From: Sarocladium kiliense
Taxonomy: Eukaryota; Ascomycota; Sordariomycetes; Hypocreales; Sarocladiaceae
DNA: 64,000 nt
Assembly (NCBI GenBank): GCA_030734395.1
Contig: JAUZTG010000041.1
Coordinates: 1,798,001-1,862,000 of the forward strand
Reading direction: 5' to 3'
Shown: positions 46,344 through 57,658 of the stretch, piece by piece
Layout of the letters: every line of letters begins with the position of its first letter
Numbering within the stretch: the stretch's first letter is position 1
Notes under the pieces: generated by a model
Databases searched by the model: none
Told to the model about the DNA's origin: nothing
Seen by the model: only the letters and a program-made list of their open reading frames with translations
Made by a program: the position numbers and the translations under genes

Positions 46344-46683
46344 CTTGCCATGGGAATTGCAACATCGGTTTCACGACGAAGAAGCGGTGATGACATTGTC
46401 TGAAAAGCCATCCTGGCCGTCGCCTTGTTCTCCATGTTTTGCTCATTCCATTCACGTGTGCATGACGCCGCTCAGCGTAGTGCGATCACATCATCGCAGA
46501 TCATTGTGACAGGCACGTCGGCCCCTCGCATGGCCGATGGTGTGATCGGGCTATCCCGCATCGGGCCGCCAACGTCGCCCCCGTGGCCACACTGCCGGGA
46601 CCATGACTCCGGTGATTTAGGGAGCATGACACAACGTGCAAATGTATTTGGATCATGATGAGCATAAGCTTGCATAAGCTTGC
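46344..46683. other. Short intergenic between SulP start and NLR stop
   Basis: This contains the SulP promoter and the NLR 3' end. An 'agcttgcata' duplication lies at about 46668-46683; nothing else. Confidence 0.5.
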
Positions 46684-49267
46684 TTATCTCATATCTTCTC
46701 TGATGCCTCGATAAGACTGCCATGCTCCGAACAGCTCGACGACTTCCGTAGTGTAGAAGTCCCATTGGCCGTAAGCTCTTGACGTTAGGGAATCGATCTG
46801 GCTTTCGAATAAGCGCCAATATGCCTGGTCAGGTTCCAATATCAGCTTCACGATATTGGCCTGACCCCTGAAGGCAGCCAGGCCCAGAGGACAGATAAGC
46901 TGGTCATCCGACGTCAATATTGCTGCTTCGGTGTTGGGATGGTATGCGTCTAGCAACGTCTTGAGTATGGATACATGCCCGTTTTTGCAAGCCCAGAACA
47001 TTACATCCTCAGCGGAGAATGTTGACGGACCTGCTGGCACCCTTTCATCCAAAAGAAAGCCAAGGACAACATGGAACCCACGCCGCGCAACGCCATCAAG
47101 CTGGCGCAGCCTTTCGGGAATCAAGAAATCCGGAGCCAAGGTCGAGACGAGGAAGAACGTGGCGACCTCGTCCCTCATCTCAGCTAACTGAAATAAAACA
47201 TCGCCGTAGAAAATATCCATGAAGATTTCCCCAGTATGAGAGTGCAGTGAAGTATGAGAGTGCAGTGAAGTATGAGAGTACAGTGAAGCTCCAGCCCTGT
47301 GGCTAAGCTGCAGTAATAGCTCGTATAGGTCCGGATGCTTCAATCTCCGGTCCACATGTAAATCGAACAAAGCCAGAAGTGTCCACGAATCACCTCTGCG
47401 GATTGTCTCTGTGACCGCTGTGCCGTGGTTGGAGTTCCGCGTCAGCCCGATCCGACTGTCCCTCATGGCCATGTCTTTAAGGAGCTGGCTCTGGGTAATG
47501 AGGCTGAAGTGTTCCCCAGCCGAGAGCAGATCAATCAGGCTTGGATGTTCATAGAACAAGTTGCCCCTGGCCCCAAGAGCGCCGAAGCTCCAAGCAGCCC
47601 CTTCAGACTGCTTCACCATCATCAATTCACCCAGTAAGTAAGACTGGTCGAACTTAGCGGCCTGGGCAATGTTCGCATGAGCCAGGATGAACAGCATCGC
47701 GTAAAGATAGAAAGGCAGCTGAATACGATTACTTGGATCATACGCGACGGCATCCTGTAAAGACTCTTCCAGTGAACGTCGAGTCGACACTGGTAGCAGA
47801 TTGATAGCCACCTGAATGATTCTCAGACAGCTCTGGGCAAGGATTTGATGGGTCTGAGCCAATTCGTCCCAAGAACTAAGCCCAGTCGCTTTGGCGCAGA
47901 ACTCCCTCGTGGTCTCGTGTATGAACTGCGTACCAGGCATGCTTGCAGAGGATGCAACAAGACCACAAGAAATGTCAAGGATATTTCGCTGGAAGTCGCC
48001 GGCGGCCATTTGCTTAAATACCCGAAAGGTCGAAGCGTCCGCGGTTGCCGGCGTGCAGCCTAGCCTTATCGCCCACCATATATCTGCGAAGCCGAGGGGC
48101 GAATGACATAGCAGAACCCATTTAAAACACATCAAAGTTTCAACGCGGGCGTTGCCTTGTTTGCTATCGAGGATGTTCTGATAGAGGTCTTCCAGCTTCT
48201 CTGGCAACGACTCGAGCCGGGTCTCTAAACTGCCAATGCGACCTCGGCGGTAGTCGTCCTTCAATGAGCGGATCACAAGATAAGCCCAGAGGAATGATCC
48301 GGCGGCCTTCTTGTGTAGACGATCTCGCAGGCGGGCGCTGAGTTCCGTCTTGCTGCTCTTCAGTTGACCCTCAATATATTGATACACATCTTGATAATGG
48401 GCTTGTTCATTCTCGAGCCGCAGCTCGATGGCCTCATCGCGCGTAACATGGGGAAAGTAGCGACTGGCAAAGCAGATCCGAAGTTCTGTACTATTTCCAG
48501 CCTCAAGAAGGTCACATAACCCATCGACCATGTCCTGCAGTTGCTGCTCGCTGCACTCATCCAATGCGTCCAGAAAGATGGTGATGCGCTTAGGCTTCAG
48601 GATCTCCAGAACGTCCCGCAGAAGCTCAAGAAGCTTGGGCGAATGCCATTTTTTGTCTCCAGGCTCTTCAGAGGCTTTCTTAAGAGTGCCTGAATCATCG
48701 ATTGACTGCGGTGAAATGGCATGCAAGAGCTGAACGAGGAGCGCACGGTACAGTCCTTCCGCCGACTTCTCTAGAGCGCCGGTGGCGCGAGCATTGAAGA
48801 AGTGCGACACAATGAGTTCATTGTCTCCAACATCGACATTCCTGGCTGCAAATTTCATCATTGTAGACTTCCCAGCACCAGGGGTGCCTTTGATCCACAG
48901 GAGGCTGGACTCGCTGCTCCGCCATTCATGCCACGCTGGAGTTTCCAATAACCATTTGCAGGTATCTCGATAGGTAAAGCCGATGTTGTCCTTCCTGTCA
49001 TCCATGCTTGGAAATCTGAGTAGCTGAATCAATGTCGACTTGACCTTCTCTGGATTTTGAGCTGAAGCATGGGTGAAGTCTATCCAGCGTGGTCAGCATA
49101 CTTCCGGGAGCGTCTTTCAGAGGCTACATACTGGTGATTTTGATATTTCTGATGTCCATATGTCCTCCGATATTCATCGCTCCTCTTTCCACATGAGGTG
49201 AACTCCAAACGGAGGGCACATGATCCGCTTGTGCTTCCATGGGTTCGCGACTGTAGCTAGATGACAT
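46684..49267 (-). CDS. NACHT-domain NLR protein (fungal NOD-like receptor)
   Basis: This is a STAND NTPase of the kind used in fungal non-self recognition and regulated cell death. Two exons (49132-49267 and 46684-49079, intron 49080-49131) give about 843 residues. After a short N-terminus comes the family lead-in LIQLLRFPSMDDRKDNIGFT and YRDTCKWLLETPAW. Walker A is GTPGAGKST and Walker B is IFLDALDEC. A helical region rich in Leu/Trp follows. The C-terminal part looks like degenerate ankyrin repeats (AEDVMFWACKNGHVSILKTL, PLGLAAFRGQANIVKLILEP). Three 18-bp repeats add an HTSLHS stretch. No HET, Goodbye, PNP or patatin effector domain is present. The residues just before the NACHT lead-in (GAMNIGGHMDIRNIKITN) alternate polar and apolar. 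The start at 49267 was chosen for its A at -3; a further upstream exon is possible. Confidence 0.85.
47235..47288. repeat. 18-bp in-frame tandem repeat, three copies
   Basis: The unit tatgagagtgcagtgaag occurs three times; the third copy has one g-to-a change. It codes a His-Thr-Ser-Leu-His-Ser type repeat in the NLR between the helical region and the ankyrin-like end. Confidence 0.92.
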
Positions 49268-50184
49268 CTTGATACACAGCCGAGTGGTTCTAGTGGAGGC
49301 ACTCCGAGCCAGATGGTACCCGGCAGAATTGGACGGCAATCAGTACAGTCAACTTCTTGAGGGTTGACAAACGCCTCCAATGCGAGCTGCCAATCGGCCA
49401 CCAGAACTCAACGAAGTACCACAGAGGACGCGGAGGCCAGCCTCTTCGGCGACGAAGCGCGTGAGGCATCAGGCTCTGATCGACGTTGCTCGATGAATGA
49501 TATGAGTATAATGAGAACCTTGTAAATAACGAGGTCGACTATGTGAGTCTCTGGGTGCGTCTTCTGATCATCTCTTCAAAGGCAAGAGCTGATTTGCTGT
49601 CGCAGATGTGGCTGCAGGACAGTGAGGGGAAGGGTTCACGGACGCAGGCCAAAAAAGGCCATCATGCTTCTATGCGAGACCAGCAGTAGTAATACATGAT
49701 GCAGTTAGGCAGATTTCCCAGCTACGCTGAAATAGAATGCCATTCATTGTATAGACCGAGTGCTTGAGTTGGTTGACAGTGTACAAAGTAGCTCGCCAGT
49801 GACGTGCAGGCAGAGGCCCGAAGGAACATTCGTGCCACCAAGAAGGCATTCCCATCTGTGAGATGGGACAATTTGGCCAATGCACCGCTCGAGGTGGTCA
49901 TTTCCAATGTCCTACTGCGCGGGTGCTTGTATGAAGTGAGCCTGGCGGTGGTCACTCAACGCGAAAACCACACGAACCCCACGATGCTATCAGCCCCAGC
50001 TTTCCCACGTTGCCCAGCCCCTCCAATTCCTCACACCGGCAATCCCTCCATCCCACGATTCAATTCCACAAGAGATTGAGAGCCTACGACGCATAACCAA
50101 AACTCGAATCGCACCTCCATTCACGACTTACGACCGAAGTTCTGCCCACGCGCTTCCAACGTCGCTGTTCTCCGTCCTCGAGCC
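49268..50184. other. Divergent promoter region between NLR and BUB2
   Basis: A minus-strand frame extends the NLR first exon to about 49339 without an ATG. I looked here for a small effector gene that could partner the NLR and found none. Confidence 0.45.
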
Positions 50185-51705
50185 ATGCCGAGCCCTGTCC
50201 GCGACGCCGCGGTGCAGCAACCCACCATCACCACAATCCAAAGCAGCACTGATCTTCAAGTTCCTCCTTCGCCTCGAACACACCGTGCCCTCCGTCGTCT
50301 CCAATCCGCACATACGCTCGGCGCCCGAGCTGCCAACTCCGCTGCACAACAACCCTCGCTCATCACCCAGCAGCGTCTTCGCGAACAGCAGCGCAATGTC
50401 TCCCCCACCAGAAACCCGATCGTAGCTGCAAGTCGCTCGCCGCAGCGTGTGAGGGCAAATAGTGATGCTACGCCGCCGCTGGTATCGCAGATGAACTCGG
50501 TTACGGCGGCGAAACGCGCGGGGCAGAGGAAGCCGGTGTTCTCGCATGGGCATCTGACGTTGCAGCAGATCTTGAGGGAGGGGCCGGCGGATGGAGACTT
50601 CATGGGCGCATTGGAAAGTGCGAGATGGAAGGTCGTTGATGAGGGTGTCAAGAGCGCTGAAGATGGCATGGTGAGTTTGCATAGATATTGCTGCTGGTAT
50701 GGGATAGCTAGCTGACCATTTGCTAGTCGACTTTACGGATATATGTCTGGCTTGTCCTCCTCGACACACCGATCCTCTCTACAGACGACTATCTCGGCCT
50801 CATTCACCGAGGCGCGTCTCCAGCATACTCCAAGATCCGAAACGACACCTTCCGAACCCTCACCACAGATCCTCTCTTCCGTCGACGCGTCAGCGAAGCC
50901 AGTCTCATCCGCCTCCTCAACGCTATAGCCTGGAGGCTGCATGACGCCCGCGAAGAGGAGCGCCTAGCTCGTCCGCCGAGTAGTACCAGATCCTCACTCG
51001 CCACGGGACGAGAGAGCTTTGGCAGCCTGTCTCAAGCTCGTAAGTGACCCCATCAATGCTAGTTGAGTATGTGACCAGGCGCTGACCAGTGAATAGTTTC
51101 CGATGCCGGAGGTGTTTCTGAGCCGGGCGTCTACGTTCAAGGCATGAACGTCCTCGCTGCCCCCTTCCTCTATGCCGCCCGCAGCGAAGCTGAAGCCTTC
51201 GTCGCATTTCACTCCCTCCTCACCCGCGAATGCCCAGGCTACATCCGCGGTGCCATGGACGGTGTCCACCGGGGCCTGGCCCTCGTCGACAAAGTCCTTG
51301 CGATTGTCGATCCAAAGCTCAGCATGTACCTCACCGCAAAGGGGCTCTCTGCTGAGATATATGCGTTCCCTTCGGTGCTGACGTTGTGTGCTTGCACGCC
51401 CCCATTACCGGAGGTGTTGAAGTTGTGGGATTTCCTGTTTGCGTATGGGCCTCACTTGAATATTGTTTGTATCGTTGCGCAATTGACGATCATGCGCTCG
51501 CAGATCTTGCAGTCGCCCAGGTATGTCTCTACAAGCACGCACGAACTCTGCGATAGCTGTGTACTGACAAGCACGATCCAGCCCAAACAAAGTCCTCCGA
51601 TCCTTCCCACAGTTGAACGCTGACCTAGTCAAAAGCGTTACCATCGGAATCATCAAGAAGATCCCTGACGATGTCTACGCCGAGATCGTCTCACACGCTC
51701 TTTGA
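50185..51705 (+). CDS. bub2: Bub2/Cdc16 TBC-domain GAP of the mitotic exit checkpoint
   Basis: This is a GTPase-activating protein of the TBC family which, with Byr4/Bfa1, holds the Tem1/Spg1 GTPase off at the spindle pole until mitosis is complete. In filamentous fungi it controls septation. Four exons (50185-50670, 50727-51039, 51097-51520, 51582-51705) give 448 residues. A disordered Ser/Pro N-terminus of about 120 residues precedes the TBC domain. Family segments are LRIYVWLVLLDTP, YVQGMNVLAAPFLYAARSEA (the YxQGMN motif), GLSAEIYAFPSVLTLCACTP and LPEVLKLWDFLFAYGPHLN. The catalytic Arg/Gln arrangement expected of TBC domains is only partly visible by eye. The start has a good context (AGCCATGC). 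Confidence 0.9.
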
Positions 51706-52142
51706 GCTCCCACAAGATTCCGACACAAACCATCCGGAGAGGGGCATAACTTGTACGAACACAGCAATTGGACGATACTGGATCACGAAGAAATGATTGA
51801 ATGCCAAAAAGGAGTTAATGTGCAAAACAATGGCATTTGCCTTGTGTTTTATGAATTATATACAAAAATGGTAAAAGCCCATGCTGTGGGTTATGTACCC
51901 AAGAACGCCTACAATGCTCCTGAAAATGTGTGAAAGAACGCCTGCCGTGCAGCCCCTCGATAACCTGAGTGCCATGACCGCCCTGGGCACTCCCTCCTGG
52001 TTATGCACCCCCGGACCTCCTATGCAAATCGCAGCTGATGTCTCCCGGTTGTCCCACCATGCATCGTTCCCCAAATGTCATCCCTTCATAGCCCGCATCT
52101 CTGTTCATCTGTCGTCATCCATCATTTCATCCTGCCACAGCC
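51706..52142. other. Convergent 3' region between BUB2 and the PAQR gene
   Basis: AT-rich sequence at 51790-51870 is consistent with polyadenylation signals. No gene recognised. Confidence 0.5.
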
Positions 52143-53690
52143 TCAGTAGGCTGGGCAACCACCCTCCGCCCTGGTGAAAGCATTCGAAAAGAAATCCTGC
52201 ATTGCTGAGTAATGGAACAGGATCCCACCCAGCACCGCCGCATGCCAAAGGTTGTGGCTTCCTCCGATGTAGTCGAACATGCCCGGGAACCACCGCTCGG
52301 GGATCTTGCTAGCATACACGAGCGCGCCCGTCAGGTACACGAGAAGAGACTTGCTGATCGGGGAATAGAAGTCGCGAACGAATTCGGAACCGTGGGTGGC
52401 CCATAGCTGCAGTATGGGCATGAAACCTGTGAGGGCGAGTCCGACGTAGAAAGCGACGCGAGCCCAAGCCATGTCTTGTCCGTTGAAGCGTGGGTGCCAG
52501 GGGAGGACGACACCTCCGATGCCGAGGAGGGCGGTGGTGGACATGTAAAGCCATCGACTGAAAGGGTCGCAGTAGAATGCGGTGTATTCGGTTGTCATGA
52601 TGGAAGCGGCGATGAGGAGTGAGATACCGGTGTAGTCAACGCAGGCGAAGATGGAGATGGCGTTGACATCGGCGACGGCATTCATGGTGTGCCAAATCGT
52701 TGAGCAGACAAGCGTCAGGCAAGCCATGATGAAGAACACGGCGGCCACGAAAATGTCTGTCGGAGTGCTCTGGGAGAAGTTGGTGCTGCTCGGGTAGAAG
52801 TGGAAAGCCACGGCGAGGACGAGGACAAGACCGATGGCGTGCGACCAGATGTTGAAGAACTCATTCGACATGTTGAAGACAGACCGGACGCACTCGATCT
52901 TGGTCTCGCTGAAGCGGTAGCCTCGGACGATGTGAGGGTTGTTGCGCCATGGCATGGGCAGATCTTCGTAGTGAAGCAAGCGCCTCTCCTTGGCCATGAT
53001 GATGGCCTGCGCGATGTGCTCCTCGAGAGACCAGGCTGCCCGTCTTGCGCGTTCAAAACCTTCATCAACAACGCCTCTCGCTCTCTCCAGACCCTCGTTG
53101 GCTACACGTCGACCCTCGTCCATGAACGCCTCTGCGGCAGTGGCGGCATTTGCCAGACCTTGTTCGCGCAGCTTATACGCCTTGACCTCGAATTCGGAGA
53201 GCATGCCCTCCAACATATCGATACCCATATGCGCCTTGTCGTTCAGAGTCCCCGCGGCTGCAAGGGTCTCGTAGTATCGCGCCTCGAGCGTCTCGACCAT
53301 GACATGCAGCCTTCTCCGGCCACTGCCGATGACCTCCTCGGAAGCCACGGCACATCTCGTCCGCACAGCCTGTAGCGTCGAGAAAGCTCTTGAAATGCTG
53401 GAGTCTCTACTGAGTTCGCCATAGCTCTCGATGAAGTCGAGTCGTCTCTCAAGTTCGGAAAGAAACAGGTCGACCCGCAGGAGGAGGCTGTCTTCGCTGC
53501 CGTCCATAGCTGCAAACCCTGCAAGGGAGCGGCGGCGCGGGAGGAAGAAAGAGTGGCGCCGGCGTCGTTGCTGAGGGCGGTCGGTGGCAGTGGTAAAGTC
53601 GGAGCCGGAGGTGGAGGCTATCGTCTCGTCGTCTCGAGCAGTGCCGTGACAGCGACAGGCGGACGCGAGGGTTGTGGTTACGTCCGTCAT
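52143..53690 (-). CDS. PAQR / haemolysin-III family membrane protein, Izh3-like
   Basis: This single-exon gene encodes 515 residues. About 250 N-terminal residues are soluble and include helical Ala/Glu/Arg-rich repeats (ANEGLERARGVVDEGFERAR). A seven-helix PAQR core follows. Family marks are YRFSETKIECVRSVFNMSNE and FFNIWSHAIG, SHNLWH near the C-terminus, and several conserved His and Asp residues of the predicted metal-dependent hydrolase site (for example TIWHTMNAVADV). The long N-terminal extension is the feature of yeast Izh3 rather than Izh1/2. Izh proteins take part in zinc and sterol homeostasis. Its promoter holds an AG microsatellite. Confidence 0.88.
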   Translation of the reverse strand: MTDVTTTLASACRCHGTARDDETIASTSGSDFTTATDRPQQRRRRHSFFLPRRRSLAGFAAMDGSEDSLLLRVDLFLSELERRLDFIESYGELSRDSSISRAFSTLQAVRTRCAVASEEVIGSGRRRLHVMVETLEARYYETLAAAGTLNDKAHMGIDMLEGMLSEFEVKAYKLREQGLANAATAAEAFMDEGRRVANEGLERARGVVDEGFERARRAAWSLEEHIAQAIIMAKERRLLHYEDLPMPWRNNPHIVRGYRFSETKIECVRSVFNMSNEFFNIWSHAIGLVLVLAVAFHFYPSSTNFSQSTPTDIFVAAVFFIMACLTLVCSTIWHTMNAVADVNAISIFACVDYTGISLLIAASIMTTEYTAFYCDPFSRWLYMSTTALLGIGGVVLPWHPRFNGQDMAWARVAFYVGLALTGFMPILQLWATHGSEFVRDFYSPISKSLLVYLTGALVYASKIPERWFPGMFDYIGGSHNLWHAAVLGGILFHYSAMQDFFSNAFTRAEGGCPAY

Positions 53691-55518
53691 GATGGGCTAG
53701 GTCCGTGGCCGAACCGGGCGACGGATGGAGATTTATATGAGATGCGGTGCCCAGCTGCTATTGGGAGAAATGGTGAACAGCAGCTGTGCTGTGTGTGGTG
53801 GTGAAGACTGGGATACAGCCAGCGCGAGGGCGTTGCTGGAGGCACGGGAGTCGAAAGTGGGTGTCGATTGGTCCCGTTCGAAGTGGGAGGCGATATTTAT
53901 TCTCAATGTTGAGAGAGACGGACTGGGTCTGGCGCACACGGTGGGGGGGGTGAAGCAAATGATTCGTCTCGTCTAACCGTTTGCAGGAGTCGAGAGAGCT
54001 GTCGGTCACATTGAGCCTGAAATCAATCAGATTGACAGTCGCTGAGGCAGAGGACGAAGGAGAGTGCAGCCCAGAAGTGTCGCGTGAGAATGAAAGAGAG
54101 AGAGAGAGTGGAAAAGCCAAGATGACTGCGGAAGAGGGACGACGGGGTGCGACGAAGAATCAAAGGAGAGCGAGCGAGCGAGCCGCGAGGACGAGTCCGG
54201 GGGGGTCAGTTCAACGTTGGGGTGGGATGCGGAGGTACCTCTACGCAGGGGAATCTATTGAAAGGGTACATGATCCAGCCCCGATGCTCGCTAAGGAGTG
54301 GACACCACGGCTAAGGCCAAGGCAAATTAGCATGACGGTGCCGAGGAATGCCTTTGGGCGCCAGCATCCCGGGCAGGTTAGCGGTGCCTGTCTCCTGCTA
54401 CCGATGGGTTTGCATTGATTGATGATGGCATACAAAGGTGGTCATGTGCGCTAAGTTGTCGAAAAGAGGCATGGAGGTCGGCTTGAATGACCATGGGTGC
54501 ATTGGGAGACGATGATGCTGGGCCAAAGCCGAGGAAGAGCATTTCCCAAGACCTCACTCAGTCGAAAGAGGGGGGTTCACCCACCCCAGTTGCCTCTTCA
54601 GGAGTGAAAATGCATCAATTTTTATGGGGAATCAGAGCATTGGCACTGAGAATTGGGAGTTAGGTTGGGCTTCTGGTGCTGATCGACTTGCCCCAGATGT
54701 AGTGCTTACTTTTGGCGATGGCAGTGCAATTGGGCTGACCGAAGGACAAGGGTTGCGAATGGAAGGCAGATGACTAGGTCATTGATTGCATAGGTTCAGA
54801 GATGGAATCTCAAGTCTCATGCTAAGTTGATTGATCAAGTCTGTATCAGTAGAAACAAGAGACATACATTTCCCTGTAAGGTAGGCATGGGGGTCAAATG
54901 TCACTCGAACACATAGATCATCGCTTGTTCCTACTGTCTAGAACCATATGTCTCCGCCAAGCAAGAAAGGAAACACCAATTCGCCAAAACCTCCGACTAT
55001 ACCAGAGGAAGAAATTCAAGGCATTATATTCGCAAGATAATGAAGCCAACCAAACACTCACCAGTCTTCACCAACACATACAAGACCAATAGGGGGAAGG
55101 CTCGTCGCTAGAAACAGCGGGTTCTTGAATACACGACAACGGTTCTCCCTCCGCTACCGGATGTTCTCGTCCGTATGTGTTCCCCCCTCGCCGAGATCTT
55201 GAAATCAGATATCCCATGGACCATTGAGTAAGCGCCTCTTTCGGCGTTCACGTCGTCAAACTGATAGAACATAAGTTCGAGGCTTAATAATGGAAGCGTC
55301 GTGTATATGAGTATTTCTCACACTTGGGCCAGACTGTCAAAGCGGCCGCGGTGACTAACCGAATCAGGGCAGCTCAGTCTCCACTACACCCTTCGCCTTT
55401 CGCGACGGTTGGACAAAGGAATCACCACCATTGAGCATCGTCAAACAGTCACGACCAGCCTTTCACCACCCGACGTCACATTTCTCGTCTCGTCGTCCAA
55501 ATCCACTGCGTCATCACC
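53691..55518. other. Divergent promoter region between PAQR and THOC5 genes
   Basis: This contains an AG dinucleotide repeat (54094-54108), a 9-nt G run near 53943-53951 and purine-rich plus-strand sequence to about 54230. The rest shows no coding signal. Confidence 0.5.
54094..54108. repeat. AG dinucleotide microsatellite
   Basis: This is an uninterrupted AG run of about 15 nt, about 400 nt upstream of the PAQR ATG. Confidence 0.85.
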
Positions 55519-56301
55519 ATGGCCATCGACAAGACCGTCACTGAGCCTGGCCTCGCCGATGTTCTGAACATTTCTGCCCAGTCGCGCGACCAGGCCACCA
55601 CCCTCGTTCGACTCCTCCAAGAAGCCGCCGCAGAGCCGAATCCCGCTGGTCCTGACTCCGAACGCGCTATCGAGCTCGATAAGCACGAGAAGCTTCTCTT
55701 TACAAATATTGCTCAGTTGAGGGGTCTGCACCGCGCTGCCTGCTTCTCGGCCCGCGAGACCAAGGCTACGACAGCTGAGGCCCGTCAAGAGGTTGATCGT
55801 CTGCATCTGCAGCTGCAGAATCTATACTATGAGCAACGCCATCTCCAGGGCGAGATTGAGGCGTGCGAGTCCTACAAGTTAGTTTAGCGTCCGATCTGCT
55901 TTCCAAGGCGGTATTTGCGACGATAAGAGCGGTTTGCTAATCACCATCCTTTTTAACAACAGTCACAAGTACCAGCAACTCCCTCTCATCCCTGTTGAGG
56001 AGTTCCTCGAGGAGTTCCCCGACCGCGCCGACGACGACGAGAATGCGCTTATGTTTGCCCGTATCGAACACGAGCGCGCAGAACGTGAAGCGCTTGAGCA
56101 GCAACGCCAGGAGTTACTGAAGCGCAAGCAGAAGCTCATTGCTGACAACAAGAGGCGGAAGGATGACCTGGCCAACCTCGACAAGGACTTGGAGAAGTTC
56201 ATTGACGTAAGTCTAGTCGCTTTCTTGGTGCGAGAAACCCAATGCTAATTCGTGACCAGGCTGCAAAACCCATTCAGGCATTGTTCGAGAAGGCGCCTTG
56301 A
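55519..56301 (+). CDS. thoc5: THO complex subunit THOC5 / Fms-interacting family, short fungal form
   Basis: This is a component of the THO/TREX machinery that couples transcription to mRNA export in the nucleus. Three exons (55519-55877, 55963-56206, 56260-56301) give 214 residues. The protein is nearly all helical and shows the FMIP/THOC5 segments LRGLHRAACFSARETKATTA, LQNLYYEQRHLQGEIEACES and YQQLPLIPVEEFLEEFPD, then a Glu/Lys/Arg coiled coil (ERAEREALEQQRQELLKRKQ). It ends at AAKPIQALFEKAP, so it lacks the long C-terminal half of the animal protein. The start context is CACCATGG. Confidence 0.9.
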
Positions 56302-56350
56302 GGAGACATGTGACAAATCACGACCCTTCATAAACATTACCGAAGGCCAG

Positions 56351-56773
56351 ATGGAGTACGAGCCGCCCAGATTTATGGAAGTCCCATGATGGGAACGCAG
56401 ACAGCTCGTGCTCGCCCGACTACTACCCATCTTCATGCTCCCATGGGCGATGTACGCCTGGTGGTGGTCGGCCTACGAAAACCGCTTCAGTGCGACCAGA
56501 AATGGCTTGATACCCGCTGCATTTGTCCCTCTCGACGAAAGCCACGCAAATGGTTACTGGTCGTGGAGCGCGATAGGCCAAAAGCAAGTCATGTGGTAAT
56601 GAATGCGACCATGTACCGCGGCACTCCCGAGAAGATGCGTGCCACCTTCAATCGATCCAGGAGGACGTCACGTCGACCAGGTGACCTACACTGTAGATCT
56701 ACCGGCAGATGCAGACTTCGGGCACCTAGCGGACTGGTCTGTGTATCGGAAGCAGCGCATGGCGCGGACATGA
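56351..56773 (+). pseudogene. Gene relic with in-frame stops downstream of THOC5
   Basis: One frame is protein-like across 141 codons but is broken by TGA at 56387 and by TAA-TGA at 56597-56602. Its segments include MEYEPPRFMEVP, WERRQLVLARLLPIFMLPWA with a Trp-rich stretch (MYAWWWSAYENRFSATRNGL), SHANGYWSWSAIGQKQVMW, and later GGRHVDQVTYTVDLPADADF. The first part could hold one membrane helix. I do not recognise the family. All three stop codons can arise from Arg or Gln codons by C-to-T change. A short intron over the second break is possible but would be under 45 nt. Confidence 0.45.
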
Positions 56774-56989
56774 GGACACTTTGGGGCACGGATACTTATC
56801 AATGGAATATTGGAACAAAGGTACAAGGGTGAAATATCTTGTGTTACGATCCTCGAAGTCAATCAACTTTCGAGCCTGGACTTGCGTTGCGCACGAAAAT
56901 ATCAATCTAACTTACTATCATTCTTGGGAACCGAAAAGAAGCGTGGCTCTTCTCGTCATGTTGTCTGGCCAGCCTGCTCAAGGGGTCTC

Positions 56990-57658
56990 CTACAGACGTA
57001 GCCTGCAAGGCTGGATCTTGCAGATGTGACAATAGTGAGTCTGTCTCACGGCGGCCTCTTCAGGCGAGTTGTACCCCACGTGAATCTCGTCAGTCATCAG
57101 CGTGCCAATGCACACGTTCCTGAAGCCATCGTGGAACTCGGTGCGAGCAGACACGTCGAATTTCAGAATCCAAGGGTGTCCGCTGGCTTCGGTCCCGAAG
57201 TTGAGATCGGGGAATCTGAATGTAACGGGCTTGTAGTGACGGGATTTCGGGTTCTTCTCCTCGGCGGTTCGGGGCTCAGATCTGATGATGTGAGGAAGGC
57301 TGAGGCAGCTGTCTTCGTACTCTTCTGCCGTCACTCGGAGGTTGGGGCTGAGACGAACGTATTGACGAACTTCGACGATGTACTCCCCTGTCGGCGACTT
57401 CTCTTCCCCATCGTAGATGAGGGAGAAGTCGGAACCGCTCTGTTGGATGGATTCGTACGGGACGACACATTCCTTGTAGTTAGAGATGAAACGGAAAGCC
57501 ATGGCGACGGTGGAGAATTCTGCAGCAGCTCTGGTATTCAGTAGTGGCTGCAGGTCAAATTCAAGAAGATTGGGATGAACCTGAAAATGCGATGCTCGCC
57601 ACAAATCTGGTTGGCAGGAAAGTGATGGAGAGCAGAGGCGCTGTCCGACATCTGGCAT
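56990..57658 (-). CDS. Small velvet-like protein, copy 1
   Basis: This single-exon frame has an ATG at 57658 (222 residues) and an internal ATG at 57502 with a better context (GTCGCCATGG), which gives 170 residues. The core reads EYIVEVRQYVRLSPNLRVTA early on and then VTFRFPDLNFGTEASGHPWI followed by LKFDV. The F-x-F-P-D-L-x-x-x-T-E...L-x-F pattern resembles the part of fungal velvet domains that reads like FFIFPDLSVRTEG..RLRF. The typical velvet N-terminal signature (RxxDPPP) is not seen, and the C-terminus is Cys/His-containing (HYCHICKIQPC). I infer a divergent velvet-fold protein; function unknown. It is divergent to copy 2 (58509). Confidence 0.6.
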   Translation of the reverse strand: MPDVGQRLCSPSLSCQPDLWRASHFQVHPNLLEFDLQPLLNTRAAAEFSTVAMAFRFISNYKECVVPYESIQQSGSDFSLIYDGEEKSPTGEYIVEVRQYVRLSPNLRVTAEEYEDSCLSLPHIIRSEPRTAEEKNPKSRHYKPVTFRFPDLNFGTEASGHPWILKFDVSARTEFHDGFRNVCIGTLMTDEIHVGYNSPEEAAVRQTHYCHICKIQPCRLRL

